Assembly (NCBI GenBank): GCA_949316235.1
Contig: OX438745.1
Coordinates: 3,353,001-3,417,000 of the forward strand
DNA from: Oegoconia quadripuncta
Lineage: Eukaryota > Arthropoda > Insecta > Lepidoptera > Autostichidae
Length of the DNA: 64,000 bases
Direction of reading: 5' to 3'
A program made the translations under genes and the position numbers. Of the stretch, positions 13,201 through 28,200 are shown piece by piece (position 1 is the first letter of the stretch; every line of letters starts with the position of its first letter). The notes under the pieces were generated by a model. The model did not search any database. It saw nothing but the letters and a program-made list of their open reading frames with translations, and was not told where the DNA came from.

Positions 13201-16200
13201 AACCATAACACCTTGTGAAGCGATGTAGTTTAAAAAAAATAAAGTGATATTTTTGTATCCTACATTGAATAAAATATTTTTGATTTGATAGATTTATACC
13301 TAATTAATTATAAAGAAACTGAGGATTTATTGGACTTCCGGCGGCAGTATTTCCTGAAACCTACAACCTTGGGAAATTCAAGAGCAGGGTGTTCACCCTG
13401 CTCTTGAATTTCCTGCAGCTGTTGCAGCCTGATCTCAGCAGATGCCTGTTCAGGCATCTGCTGAGATCGCGTGCTTCATCTTCGGCCACATCGTCACTTC
13501 CCATCACGTGAGATTGTGGTCAAACGTGTATCCAGTTTATCATAAAAAAAAAATAACAAAAAAAAACATGCTCGCATAACCTAATATTAGGTAACATTAA
13601 CAGACAAGATAGTTAACTTTCGACAACCCAATCTTATCACGACGGTATCTTACAGCAGTCTGTCAATATTTGCTGTCAAAGTCACCTAATTCGACAGTTG
13701 CGGTTAGTTTTTCATATTTGTTTTTTGATATGTGTACTCGTAATGTGTACTTATGTATTTTGCTGTTTGGTTGGTTGCTTAGAGACTCTGTTATGACTAG
13801 AGGTCGCGGATTCGAATCCTGTTAGGGGCGTATATTTTGCATGGTGATACTTACATAATACGTACCTACCCGAGTTGTGGATGTTTAAAATTATAATATA
13901 AAAAAAAAACATGTATTCATGTATTACAAAACTTGTTGCTTAGTGTGTAACGTTGTATATGACGGCGTTTTGTGTGTGTGTAAATTAACATTTCTTTTTA
14001 TTTTTAAAATAAAAAAATCACTGATCTGCACTCGAGAAGCCAGAAGCTAAATCACTTCTATGGGGGGTTATTTTCCAGAATTCACGATTATAAAAAAAAA
14101 TTACCACTTTTATCGACGAAAATTCACGATTTTATCAACGAAAGATATTATGAAAATAACCGTCATTATCATCAGCCCGTAAACAAACCCACTGCCACGC
14201 TGGCCCAATGCGGGTTGGGGACTACACGTGACTTTGAGTTTTTATTTCTGGGGCATACAGGTTTCCTCACGATGTTTTCCTTCACCGTTTAAAAGCAGTC
14301 GGATAAATGCACATAAGTAATTAAATTAGGTAAATTTAAAAACTCATTGATGCACGGCCTGCTGGAATCCAACACGGACCTCCTAAATTAGGAGACTGCG
14401 TCTTAACCGCTGAGCCACCTACTTTCGTATTGTAACCGTACCCGAAAATAACCGCAATTAAAGCAAATTAGGTATTATTTATAATCAAATCAAATCAAAA
14501 ATATTTTATTCAATATAGGATACAAAATATCACTTATTGAAAGTCAACATGTTATTTTTTTTTAAACTACTTCGCGTCTCAAGGTTTTATGGTTAGGGAG
14601 AAGAAGCGACAAGAAACTCCGCAACAACACATCTTTTCAATTGTTTTCCATCTTTACAATAATATTACATTTTATATTACATATTACAAAACAAAAGCAA
14701 TTAACATAACGGCCAGCTAACACCAGACCTCCTTATCGCCTAAATAATCACCTATCCTGTAATAACCCTTCTTACACAGAGTTTCTTTAATGCGGCGTTT
14801 AAATTTCTGGTCTGTTAAACTCAATACACATTCTGGTATTTTATTGTAAAAGCGTATGCTGTGTCCCACAAAGGATGTGCTAACCTTGCTAAGTCTAAAT
14901 TGTGGAATTTCAATTTTTTTTTGTTTCTAGTATTCAAATTATGATTATCAGTATGTTTACGAAATAGGCATATATTTTTTCGTACATACATTATTAGCTT
15001 TATTATAATTAGCTTTAAGGCTGTTCCAGTGCAGTTCGGAGCGATTTTATTAATTTATTCTGTATAGACAAATCCAACTATGTTAAATGCTAAATAACTA
15101 CGGAACGGGTTAACCGATTTACATCAACCATGGCTAATAAGCCTATTCCCGGATTTAATCTTAAATCTAAATTGCCTTCTTTTAAGACATCTAAATTGCC
15201 GCCTCCGTGGCTCAATGTAAACAACATTGGGTTTACGTTCCGGAGGTCGCGAGTGCGATCCGCAGCGGGGTACATGTTTAAGTACTCGGTTTGGTTTGTG
15301 GAAGGGCATTTTAAATGTCCGCCTGGCTAGCTGCCACCATCTTATCTAAATCTGCCTCCAAGCAGCAATGTTAATAGCATTGTTGTGTTCCGGTTGTCAG
15401 AGATAAGATAGCCAGTCCCTCAAATGTGTTGTGGTTTCCGGGTCAGTACGCTTCCACCTTCGACCTCATCTTCACCTAACATCAGGTGTGAGTGAGGTCA
15501 AGTACAAACCCGTTGTGTATAAAAAAAATTACTTCGCAGTCTTTTAAGCACTATTTATGGGACTTGTCCATTCGGTGGCACTACTTTGCACATTTTTTTA
15601 GGATATAAATTGTAATCAATCGACTATGGTTCCTTAGGAAAAGTTGTTCGTAATCTGGAGTGGAGTCACCAGGAAACTGGAATTACACGAATTAAATTTC
15701 ACCCTGTATAAATCTATGCCTATGACACTCTAGGGCCAAAACGAATCTAACGATATTCTGCACTTCAATATCGCTCAAGCCGTTTAGGGTGGAAGTACCT
15801 ACATAGAAATCTACATAACATTACCCTCCTTCCTGTGATAGTCGGGTAATATGTCACGAATTCGGTGTAGCAAAGTCCATTCTCATTAACATGTTTAACG
15901 GGTTCTTTAGTGTTATGTATTTTGCAGTATCATTTCGCTATGCGCATGTATTCCATTTCCTGTATATAATATATACATCTTATCATGACGCAACCGCAAT
16001 AATAGTCACAGTAAAACAAGCAATATTTGTTTAATATTTATACGTGTTATTTAAATACGAAAATAAATTACAAATAATCGTTCCATTGTCGCTTCGAGAT
16101 AACAGAAACAGCTGTTAAAGATAAATACGTAGTTATTATGCGTTTGTAAATGAATGAAACTAATACTATAGATAACGAAACATCTATGTTTTTATAATCG

Positions 16201-19200
16201 AACAAAAAACTGTGATGATGTGGACTGTATGTTCGAAAAAAAAGTGAAAAGGGCGGAGTTTAAAAAAGAAAAATTAGCACTTTAAAGCTTAATATTGGTG
16301 TACTGGATAGTGACCCTGTCAGCGAAATCAATATTTATATATTTACATAAACATCCATGACTCGGGAATAAATGTTCGTATTCATCACACAAACATTTAC
16401 CCCTCGCGGGATTCGAACCCGCAACCGTTGGTTTCGCTGACAGGGTCACTATCCACTACACCAACCGGTCGTCGAAAGTTGATCGTAATCAGGAGTGGCA
16501 TCACCATTAGACAGGAATTACACGAATTATATTTCACCCAGTATCCAGAGTCATGGATGTTTATATAAATATTTATGTATGTTTATCCGTTATCTAGTAT
16601 CCATAGCACAAGCTTTGCTTAGTTTGGGACTAGATGATTGGTGTAAGTGTCCGAAATATTTATTTATTTATTTATTATTTTATTTCCACTAGAAACCATA
16701 ATCGAATTCGGTGAAAAATTTTTCAATTACCCATACAAAGTAAACCATTCTGACACCACCTTTGTAAACCATTCTGACACCACCTTTGTAAACCATTCTG
16801 ACACCACCTTTGGTATGGAAGTCCAACAATTTTCGCCTATGGTTCCTAGTGGAAAGTTATATGTAATCAGGAGTCACCAGCCGAAAATTGTTGGACCTCC
16901 ATACTAAAGGTGTTTTCAGAATGGTTTACTTTGTACACTTTGTACAACAGGTTATTACAAAATTGTGACTACCTGAATGACAAAAATGCTTGGTATACTT
17001 CGCCCAGCTCCCAAAAATTATAAAATTGTATTAGTTGTATATTTAAAAAAAAAAGAAAAGAAAAGAAAATGATCCTGTGGGTCTCTTGCGCCGCTTCTTT
17101 TCCCACAGATGATTTCCCTTTCCGAAGCGGTGGTAGCTTGGACATACTGACTGACCGAAAAATGCTTAGCCCTATTTTTATTTCCAACAGATTTAAATTG
17201 ACATTCAACAAATGATATCTTACGTTGAAATAAATGCTTGAAGTTTGAAGTTTGTATGGATAACCGAAAATTTTTTGATCGAATTCGACTAAGGTTCTTT
17301 GAAGAAAATTGTTCATAATCAAGAGTGGCGTCACCAGTTAAAGGGAATTACACGAATTCAAATTCACCCTGTATTATTATTATGAATTCCAAATTTTAAC
17401 AATTAGAAGATTAGCTTATTAGAATTTTTCTGACTTGTCAGCTAAATACACAAAGAGAAATAGTCGCTGTCTCGTTTTCCAACATATCCTGAAGTTACAT
17501 AAAGGCTTGGTTAGGTAAAGAGAATTGTGAATTACGATCAATGTGTCGTATGTTTACATGTTCTGTGTGCTGCTACTGCGAGAAACAGCCATAAATAACC
17601 TATGTTGAATTTGTGTATGTAGATATATCACCTTCACTCGCTAATTATATACATGCATGATATACATGTTATTACAGTTATTAACGTTATTGTTAGGATC
17701 GCAATTTGGGAGGTCCGGGTTCGATTGCCAGGCATGCCATGTTCTAAAGAGTTTTTAAATTTAATTTAATTACTTTATCCCATTATTTTCTTTTAGGAAA
17801 GTGAACTATTTTTTAAATGAAATTACGAGATACAGCGGTCGGATGGGGATTTAAAAACGAAATATATTTCAGTAATAAATAAACTAGCGCGTCGGTGGCG
17901 ACGCGGCCTCCCAATTTAGGAGGATCGAGTTCTATTCCCAGGCAGGCCATGTACCAATGAGTTTTCAAATTTAATTACTTATATGCATTTATCCGAAACT
18001 TTCACGGCATGTCCTACTCACGCTTGACAGTCTTTATTACCTCTGCGTCATTTTTGAAAGTTTTCTAAATAACGTACCACCAAATACCTAGTAGAATTAG
18101 AAAAGACGCCTCTTTTGACACTCTATCTCCTTACTCCTTACGACGTTTTGTCATTGCCTCACTATTTCCAAGAATTTGCCCCCGTACTTCCCAACGTTAA
18201 AATACGCAGTATATATATTATTTTTCTTCTCAGCCCTGTGTGTACGGAGATATATGGACAATAGATCACTTGTCGGCCACTTCCTGCCTCGGGAACGTTA
18301 AGAAGACGCTTCCTTTTTAGCCGACTTCAGATGAGGAATTGTGTTCAACTTCGTCACGGATGGATCGATTAGAGATCCGTTTACAAATAGCAGGAGCCCA
18401 AATGCGTCATGACCAGTCCGAGAATTGTCTACAAAAGTCGCCATTGTAGCATTGTATGTTTTACAATATATTAGGTCCTTACCTGTGAAATGGCGTTTTA
18501 ATAATAATAATAATAATAATAATTTATTTCGGACTGTGTCCTTAGTGTTAGTAAACAATTATAATCTTACAAGCTAGGGTTAGTAACACATACATCCAAA
18601 ATTATATGAAGAATTTCATTAAGACTGTTTTCTCCACACAAACATTTTTGATTTTTTTTTTGGGAACGGCAAATCCTAGCTAAACTTTGTGTGTATTATC
18701 GGATAACATTAAGTTATTTTTAAAAGTAACCGCTTTATACAAGTTTCAGCGAATCTAAGAAATGATTATGGGAAGCACATGAAAAGAGCTCTGTTAAAAT
18801 TTTTTTTATTATGTGATTTAGCCCAGAAAATAAAAAATATTTCATGTGAAACCTTGAAATAATATTCCATTTTCCAATTAAAAAACAAATTTGGATATAG
18901 CTTTGAAAATCGCAGGAATTAGTACATATGATTAACAAAGAAAAAAATTCCAATTTCACAGGTAAAGACCCAATATTCAGTATGACGTTTTGCGAATTTA
19001 TTTCATTCTTACCCTGCCCCAGAAGGGTAACATTTTTAAATGAAGTCATATTCGGATATCGTTTGTTTATGCGAATAATTTTCGCCGACCTATATAAGTA
19101 TCTACAAACTATACCTATATAATCTCCATAGTTCAATCAAACAAGTACGGGTTAGCAGTCATGCGTAGGATTTGATATTTCATAGGTTATCTATATTTAC

Positions 19201-22200
19201 TTGCGAATGGCAATAGTATGTTATTAAGACGAGCATTAACGAACCCCGCAACGAGTAAATGTTTGTGTGATGAATATGAACATTTATTCCTGAGTCATGG
19301 ATGTTTATATAAATATTTATGTATGTTTATCCGTTATCTAGTATCCATAGCACAAGCTTTGCTTAGTTTGGGACTAGATGATTGGTGTAAGTGTCCGAAT
19401 TTTTTTTTTTTCACTAATAAATCTATTGAGACTAGATTTGTACAAGGCTAGTTTACCGGTATATCTATAAAAAATCAGTATCAAGTAGGTACACTAATAT
19501 TTTATATAGGTTGAAGCACTACTCCCAGGCTGATGCTATGAAGGATGTGCAGGAGTAGGCCACAGTATGAAGAAAAACGACAGATGAAGATGAGCCGGCG
19601 GAAAACTTGGAAATCGTTGTCAGTGGCAACTTTTATTTTAAAAGGTATATCAACACAAATAACTTGATGAAATACTTTATACTGTATATACGTTTAAAAT
19701 AGTTTGGGACTAGATGATTGGTGTAAGTGTCCGAAATATATTTATTTATAGTTTTTTTTTTCAAAACCACCGCTATGGTCTTTGACGTATGCGCCCGGCC
19801 GGAGAATGGATATGCGACTGGCGGGATTCGTAGGGTTCCGTCCGTTCTGGGTATCGTCGAAATTTATTTGGAACTCATATAATAATAATAATAATAATAA
19901 ATATCCTTAGACATACACACAGCGCCATCTAGTTCCACAGTAAGCAACTATATGCTTGTGTTGTGGATACCAGATGGTTGATATAATACATCAATACATT
20001 TTTTTTTTGTAAATAAATACTTATTATAAATGAAAACATCCATAACTCGGGTACACATGTCCGTATTCATCACACAAACATATGCCCCTAGCGGGATTCG
20101 AACCCGCAACTTTTTGGTATAGTGGTCAGAGTTGCTAACCATTACACCATATTTCCTCCAAGTTGTTTTTATTTAATTAATTTAATAATGTAATTATGTG
20201 CGATAGGCTACAAATGCGGCCATCAAATGGCAAGGCTTTATTCGATGATGCTCTTGAAAAAAACAAATTGTACAATCTATGCCAATACCTTCTATTCCAC
20301 TTACGTAGCTAATATGCCCTATTTTTTTCCATACGATAATAAAACTCAGCCGGTATAAAGCAAAAGGAGTTGCATATATGACATAAGTTAACAATAATAA
20401 TATATGAAATAACAAATACAATGATTAAACACGTATCGAGGCAATATTTACATAATAAACTGTAGGTAAATTATTTATTGTGTAATAGTATATAAATATT
20501 GGATAACGAAACATGTCGTTTCGTTCTCTACTATGTTTACAATTTGCAGTTCAGTTGTCATGCTTGACATGAAATTTGTTACCTGACTGCCTTAGGAAGG
20601 TAAATTTTTTCCGGTGTTTGTATGTAGATATATCTATATTATTTAATATTGACCTAATAATAAGGGCCGACCCTTGAATTTTCACAAAATTTTCATTACT
20701 ACTCTAAGACTGAGATCTCCTCTAAGACGCTATGTATCGTAAAACGTTTTTATTACTCATACTCGGAAAGTAGGTCTGAAATTGCCTAAGGAGCGGGTTG
20801 AAAGTAATACTTTTCAGCCCTAGGGAGAATCGTATTCAACTGTCATAAACATGTATCGTAAAACGTTTTTCATTACTCATACTCGGAAAGTAGGTCTGAA
20901 ATTGCCTAAGGAGCGGGTTGAAAGTAATACTTTTCAGCCCTAGGGAGAATCGTATTCAACTGTCATAAACATGTATCGTAAAACGTTTTTCATTACTCAT
21001 ACTCGGAACGTAGGGCTGAAATTGCCTAAGGAGCGGGTTGAAAGTAATACTTTTCAGCCCTAGGGAGGATCAACTGTCAGCTGTCAAATTAAAAAAAGAC
21101 TAGGCTTTTTTCAAATTTCTATTGAACCATGTTCCAACTTTCTCTACAGCCACTCAATTATAGCGCGACGTAAAATTTAAATAACATAAAGCAGGAAATC
21201 GGCAATCCGATCTTCACACTAAGCTGTTGATTTATGTAAAATAGAATTCACTTAATTTTTCTAATCTTTCTAATCTAGCTAATTCATCACTATCCACTAC
21301 ACCAATCGGTCGTCAAAAGTTGTTTAGTTTAATTGGCTTAATGAACCGTTCAAATATTTTACATTATTTTGTTAGACCTTATTATATGAATTTGCCTAAT
21401 AAAGACCTATCTTTATTAAGCATAGCCCATGCACGCATCAGCAAGCGCAGCTTAGGACGTCCACTCACAAGGTGGACAGACAACCTGATAAAGGTCGTGG
21501 GAAATCGCTGGATGCAGGACGCTCTGGAATTCATGGGGGAGGCTTATGTCCAGCAGTGGACATCCTGTGCCTAATAGGATCTCCGCCTCACAGTTAACCG
21601 CCTCCGTGGCTCAATATAAACAACATTGCGGGTTTACGATTCGGAGATCGCGGGTTCGATCCCCAGCGGGATACATGTTTAAGTATTCGGTTTGGTTGGT
21701 GGTAGGGCATTTTAAATGTCCCCCTGGCTAGCTACCACCATCTTATCTAAATCTGCCGCCAAGCAGCAATGTTAATATCATTGTTGTGTTCCGGCTGTCA
21801 GACATAAGATAGCCAGTCCCCCAAATGTGTTGGGGTTTCCGGGTCAGTACGCTTCCACCTTCGACCTCATCTTCACTTAACATCAGGTGTGATTGAGGTC
21901 AAATATCAACCCGTTGTTCTTAAAAAAAAGGATGATGATGATAAACTAGTCAAACAGATATTTAAGACTCTGTTCAGAGACGTGCTATTGCTGAAACTGA
22001 TAGGGCAATACAGCGACGGAATTACACGAACTCAACTTCACCCTGTATAATCTTTATCACCGGCGAGTTGAGTGCGCTAACATACAATATAATTAAAGCC
22101 GATTTGTAGTCAATATGTCCATTACAAGCAGCTATGGTATAACCGATAATCTTTGCTCCATTTATCTTCCCCATTACAGTTTTATTAGAGGTCGAAATCT

Positions 22201-25200
22201 ATACAGCGATACGTTATTCGGAATTTTACATAGTACCCGTGTTATCATTTTGCCATGAAACAATACATAATTGTCGATTTAAAAATATAAATGATACCTA
22301 AACGTAATCTTCACCATTAAATTGAACGAAATAAGACATTAATATTATGTAGGTATCGTTATCTGAAATATAATTAAATATATATTTTTAGAATATAATG
22401 CCTCTTTAATAGTACATAGTAGTATTTAATTAAGTACTTAGTAATATTGTAGATTAGTTAAACGAGTTGAAGAGTTCGCACAAGTAGATAAAACCTGTAC
22501 CTACTACGAGTATAAGGTCCGATTAATATTCCGATGAATTTTTTAAATTTTATTTTCGACTTTTTTTTATGCATAACCTCAATCACACCTGATGTTAAGT
22601 GAAGATGAGGTCGAAGGTGGAAGCGTACTGACCCGGAAACCCCAACACATTTGGGGGACTGGCTATCTTATCTCTGACAACCGGAACACAACAATGCTTA
22701 ACATGCTAATGCTAATGCTTGGCGGCAGATTTAGATAAGATGGTGGTAGCTGGCCAGGCGGACATTTAAAATGCCCTTCCACCAACCAAACAGAGTACTT
22801 AAACATGTAACCCGCTGGGGATCGAACCCGCAACCTCCGAATCGTAAACCCAATGTTGTTTACATTGAGCCACGGAGGCGGTTTAGTATTTAGGCGGTTG
22901 TATTGTATTGTAATGTATAGACATGGACTAAAGGTCTTAGCATACGTGACGGGTAATTTCTCGGACGGAACGGAGACGGGACAGGTATAGTTCCTAACGT
23001 GAAAGTGGTTTTAAAACATACGTACAGGACGGTGTTCAACGATAGTCGTGCTAGTGCTGCAACCATATTTCAGCACAAAATGTTCGATTTTACTTTTGAA
23101 GAACTAGCAATGGTTGCCGTAGTATTAAATGAAGAAGATGCCATAACGATGTTTTTTCTATTGCCGTCCCGTTCCGCCCGTGTTTCTCGCCACGTGTATT
23201 TTATTGCTATGTTTTTAAATGCAACGATGTCAAAAAATCGTCCCGTTCCGTCCGGCACGAGAATAAACACGTCACGTATGCTAAGACCTTTATGCTGCAG
23301 CCAGGATAGTATCTCCACGAGGGGAACTCCTTAACGGTTAATAGCACGGATACGACAGTCGTAGAGCTGAATAATAGTATTTAGACGAAATGATTACATT
23401 ATTTATCCATTCCACTTTAATTTGTCACCTCATTATGTTTTCCATTCAGTAAATACCGGAAGCATATACATATTTGCCGTAAACTTATGCGAGTGTTCAT
23501 CTATGCAGATTACACATGTAATTTACGTTGTAATTTTAATACTAAATTGTTTTTTTTTTCTCTTACAATAATAAATAAATAGTTGAACACTTGCAGTCCA
23601 ATTATTTAAAATACAGTGGTTATTATGTTCATTCATTCATAACGCTTCGAATCAAGCGTTTGGATTTCGAAAATCACCTGCGAAATAAACTAAATACTAG
23701 CGAGCCGCCCCGACTTCGCTGTTATTTATTTAATTTTTTTTTTAATGCACAACGGGCTCCTAATTGACCTCAATCACACCTGATGTTAAGTGAAGATAAA
23801 GTCGAAGGTGGAAGCGTACTGACCCGGAAACCCCAACACATTTGGGGGACTGGCTATCTTATCTCGGACAACCGGAACACAACAATGCTATTAACATGGT
23901 TGTTTGACGGCAGATTTAGATAAGATGGTGGTGACTAGCCAGGCGGACATTTTAAAATGTCCTACCGCCAAGCAAACCGAGTACTGAACATGTACCGCGT
24001 TGGGGATCGAACCCGCAACCTCTGTTTCGTAAGCCTCAGATCGTGGTCGTGGATTGATATGCGACTGGTGGGCGAATGCGAAATTTATTTAGAACGCATA
24101 TTTTCTCCAAGTTTTCTTTATTTACTTAATATTATGATGTAATTATGTGGAATATGCTACAAACGCGACCGTCAAATGACACAATTAACACTTTATTCGA
24201 TGATGGTTTTGAAAAAGAAAATTAAACTACCTATGTCTTCTATTTCACTTTACTAATATGCCCTATTTTTTTGCCTTACGTTAAAAAAACTCATCCGGTA
24301 TTAATATATATTAAATTTCAACTATGTTTCGCGGTTTCGGTATAATTTTATGAAACCAGAATGAAGCAGAAATAATTACAATTACTTTTACAACAGCGAT
24401 AAGTTATTTTCATAGCGTGTAGTTACAACAGGTCTATACGTGTGTCATAATTGTAGCTAATTAAGAATGCAGTAAAATAATTGATAGTAATACTCATCCT
24501 CATCGTAAATAACTCGCACGTGGCCGGTTTTTTTACATAACAGGTATAATATCAAAATTTCAAACCCCTTTGTACCAAAGGTACACGTGTAAAAACGGAC
24601 AAACAAGTTAAAAAAATACTACGAAAAGTAGACGTGAAGTACTTTTACCCGACTGCCTAAGGAACAAGAAAACAACATTGGGTTTACGATTCGGAGGTCG
24701 CGGGTTCGATCCCCAGCGGGGTACATGTTTAAGTACTCGGTTTGGTTGGTTGTAGGGCATTGTAAATGTCCGCCTGGCTAGCTACCACCATCTTATCTAA
24801 ATCTGCTGCCAAGCAGTAATGTTAATAGCATTGTTGTGTTCGGGTTGCCAGAGATAAGATAGCCAGTCCCCCAAATATGTTGGAGTGTCCGTGTCAGTAC
24901 GCTTCCACCTTCGACCTCAACTTCACATAACAACAGGTGTGATTGAGGTCAAGTTCGAACCCGTTGTACATAAAAAAAAAATGTTTTTCGAGTGTATGTA
25001 TGTATGTCCGTTCCTTTGGCACAACGGCTTGACCGATTTCAAAGTGCATGGTGTCGTTAGATTTGTCTTGGTACCCGGAGTGTCATTGGATACATTTTAC
25101 GGTAAAAATCCAACATGGCGTCCGCAAAAAACAAAATATTTTGTCGAGTTTTTTGGTTTAAACAGCTAGCTATTTATATAAAAAAAAAAAATTCTGGGTT

Positions 25201-28200
25201 CAATGAAATATATTCAAGTAATACATGCTTTAAGGCTTAAAGTACTTTAATTTACATCCTGCGTGTATTTAAGTGCCACAATAACTTGTGTTATTTGAAA
25301 ATTATTAAACGGACCAGTTAAATGGACAGGTTTGACATTGCCACGACTAAACGTCTAAACCGATCGTATTTTTTGATAGAGGTAACCTGGAACCTGCAGA
25401 AGAAGCCCATCCAGAAAAATTTCACGATGAACTAACTCCACGTGGGCGAAGTCTTATATTATAAATGGGAAAGTTTTGATGTTCGTTTATATATTTGTTT
25501 GTCTGTTAGTCAATCACAGCGAAACGAATGCACGGATTTGGACGAAATTTGGTATATAGGTAGAATATACCCTGTATTAAGAAATAGGATATTTATTATC
25601 CCAATAAAGTTTGACGACGATATACGACGACCTGTTTGGTGTAGTTGTTAGCAATTCTGACCACTATACCAAAAGGTTGCGGGTTCGAATCCCGCTAGGG
25701 GCTACGTTTGTATGATGAATATGGACATGTGTACCCGAGTTATGGATGTTTTCATCTATAATAAGTATTTATTTACAAAAAAAAATAATGTATTTATGTA
25801 GTATATCAACCATCTGGTATCCACAACACAAGCCTATAGTTGCTTACTGTGGAACTAGATGGCGCTGTGTGTATGTCTAAGGATGCAATACAATACAAAT
25901 ACACTTTATTGCACAACAGATAAGAAAATACAGTTTCAGAAAAGTGGTAAGAATAGAATGTACAATTTGGCGACCTTATCACTAAAAGCGATCTCTTCCA
26001 GGCAACCTTTATTTAAGGATTTAAATATTTATTATTATTATTTAAAGTGAGTAGTTCCCGCGGGATAAACAAGTTTCCGCGATAAAATTATTCCACGCAG
26101 GCGAAGCCGCGGGCGGAAAGCTTGTTACTAATAAATGTGTGTTACTAAAGTCACTATCGTTACTAAAGTACTACTACTTACTAAAGTTAGTTACTAAAGT
26201 GTAATTGTTTGTTTATCGTTCAAGTCGTTACATGAGATATTTTTTGCATAATGAAACGAGTTGTTGGAGCTAATACGTATGTTACTATGGAAATGGCGTG
26301 ACGTCGCTCGTCGTATATGCGGAGTGCGTCGTTTATTTATTTATGTAACATTTTATAACCTCGTATACTACTTATATTACATTCTCTTCCATTTTACGAA
26401 TGCCAATAGCACAGCATAATTTTCTCTAGATTATACTGTGCCAATTCCAATTTAGCGTTATGGCCGCGTCGTTGTGCACGAACAAGGGAGGGCCCGTTCC
26501 CGGAGGCGCCGCCCGCCCTCCACGATGGACACTTGCGTGTGTCCAGTCTTTGTACGGCCGGACGTATCTCAGTAAGGCGTGATCCGATTTCAGTGCGGTT
26601 TTTATAGGTATTAAAGACTTATGCGTTGCCAGGTCCTCCCTACTGCCGAAGAAGGTCACCGCGGGGTTTTAGTGGGTATCCCTCCCGATAGGGAGGGGAG
26701 TCCCACATAACATTCTCGCCGTCCCCCAGCCGAGCGGTACGCGCAATGCGTTTCCCCGCGAAAAAAGAAAAAAAAGAAAGGTATTTAAGACTAAACGACA
26801 TTCATGGCCACGTTTGCTGAAAATTGACGAATTCATTAGTGTATTCCTATGGTGTCACAGTGTATGAAACGTTTTCAACATTTTCAATTTCTAGTTATGG
26901 AGAACTGGGGATGATATACGAGTACATACATAATATATAACAAGCAGTATACCATTAATCACTTAAAATAACCCTGTATGACTGATTAATTTATGGATCC
27001 GCTTGTACATTCTTTTTCACTCCTTTAGTGTTCAAGCAGCCATGATGTGGAATAAACTGCCAAAATTAATTCAGGACAGCCCTTCAATTGCAGTATTTAA
27101 GAAAAGGCTAAAAGAGCATTACCTCTCCCATCTTTCGTGATATTAGTATGTGTATGTAGGTTTATAGTATATAATATATATATTTAAATTATGTTATGTA
27201 TATATTTCGCAGTAGGTATATGTAATATATTTAGTGTAAGTTTATTATTCAGTTATCTTTTCTTTTTTTATTTGTTTTATTATTCGTTATAGGATTTTTT
27301 CTTTTGCACACAATTTACTGCTAAACCCCAAATTTACTAAGTTTCCTATTTCAATGATCAGGGTGGCTGGAAGAGATCTCTTAAAGAGATAAGTCCACCT
27401 TTGTACATGACCTATTGTTGACCTGTTATTGTATAATATTTTGGTGCAATAAAGAATATCTATCTATACATTCGAACAAGCGGAGCGACAAAGAGCAACC
27501 CTAGAATTTTTTGCTCGTTCTTCTCTGGGGAGTCAGCTTTGTGAATGAGCAGTAAATTTAAATGTAATATTAATATTAATAGTGACGTTTTCAAGTGATA
27601 ATTTTATCTTATGAAATGAAATATTTTGATTTGATTTGGAGAATAATTTCCTATAAACTATTTCGTATACATATTGTTATTTTTTTTTAAAACTTGTTAT
27701 TTATTTTATTAGACTGTTAACATACTTCACTTTTTGCCGTCTCCTTCAATAAATAGTGGATTTGACATTTGATAGATAAATAAATAAGCATTTATTTGCA
27801 TCTATGTACGAACCAATCATCCTAAAAGTATCACATGGGATAAAGGGTTACCTCCAAAAATTTTTAATTTTCTTATTTTCCTTAACTTTTTATTATTTTA
27901 ATGAAGTGTTTACGTTTTATTTTCCTTTATAAAAAGAAAAAAAAAATCCAAATAGTAAAAAAATCGAATAAAAATTGTCGTAGCCGCATTCGAAAACCGT
28001 GTCTTTTCGAAAGACGTTACCTAAGCACACGTGTCGCTTGCCACTAGACCACGATATCAATTAGCAGAGCTGACGAAATTTTCTTACTCATTTATATGTG
28101 ACATATTATTATGGATTTGGTTTGAGTGTTGATATTGTATGAATACTTTCTAATAGATGGTGCTAGAGTGCTTCGGTCCATACGGTCCATATAATACTTT

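Larger units (their letters stand above)
25430..26135 (+). mobile_element. Lep1-like Helitron fragment split by other elements
   Basis: The left part 25445-25621 ('cttatattataaatgggaaa', 'cacggatttggacgaaattt') and right part 26046-26132 ('cgcgggataaacaagtttcc', 'ggcgaagccgcgggcgg') together match the uninterrupted copy at 57357-57585. Between them lie SINE-A (25625-25885) and a LINE tail (25885-26045). Confidence 0.75.

Noticed and set aside
15090..15330. Short frames on both strands
   Set aside because: They lie within a SINE-B copy and recur with every copy.
20732..21080. CRISPR array
   Set aside because: Units are adjacent 120-bp tandem copies with no spacers, in an animal genome.
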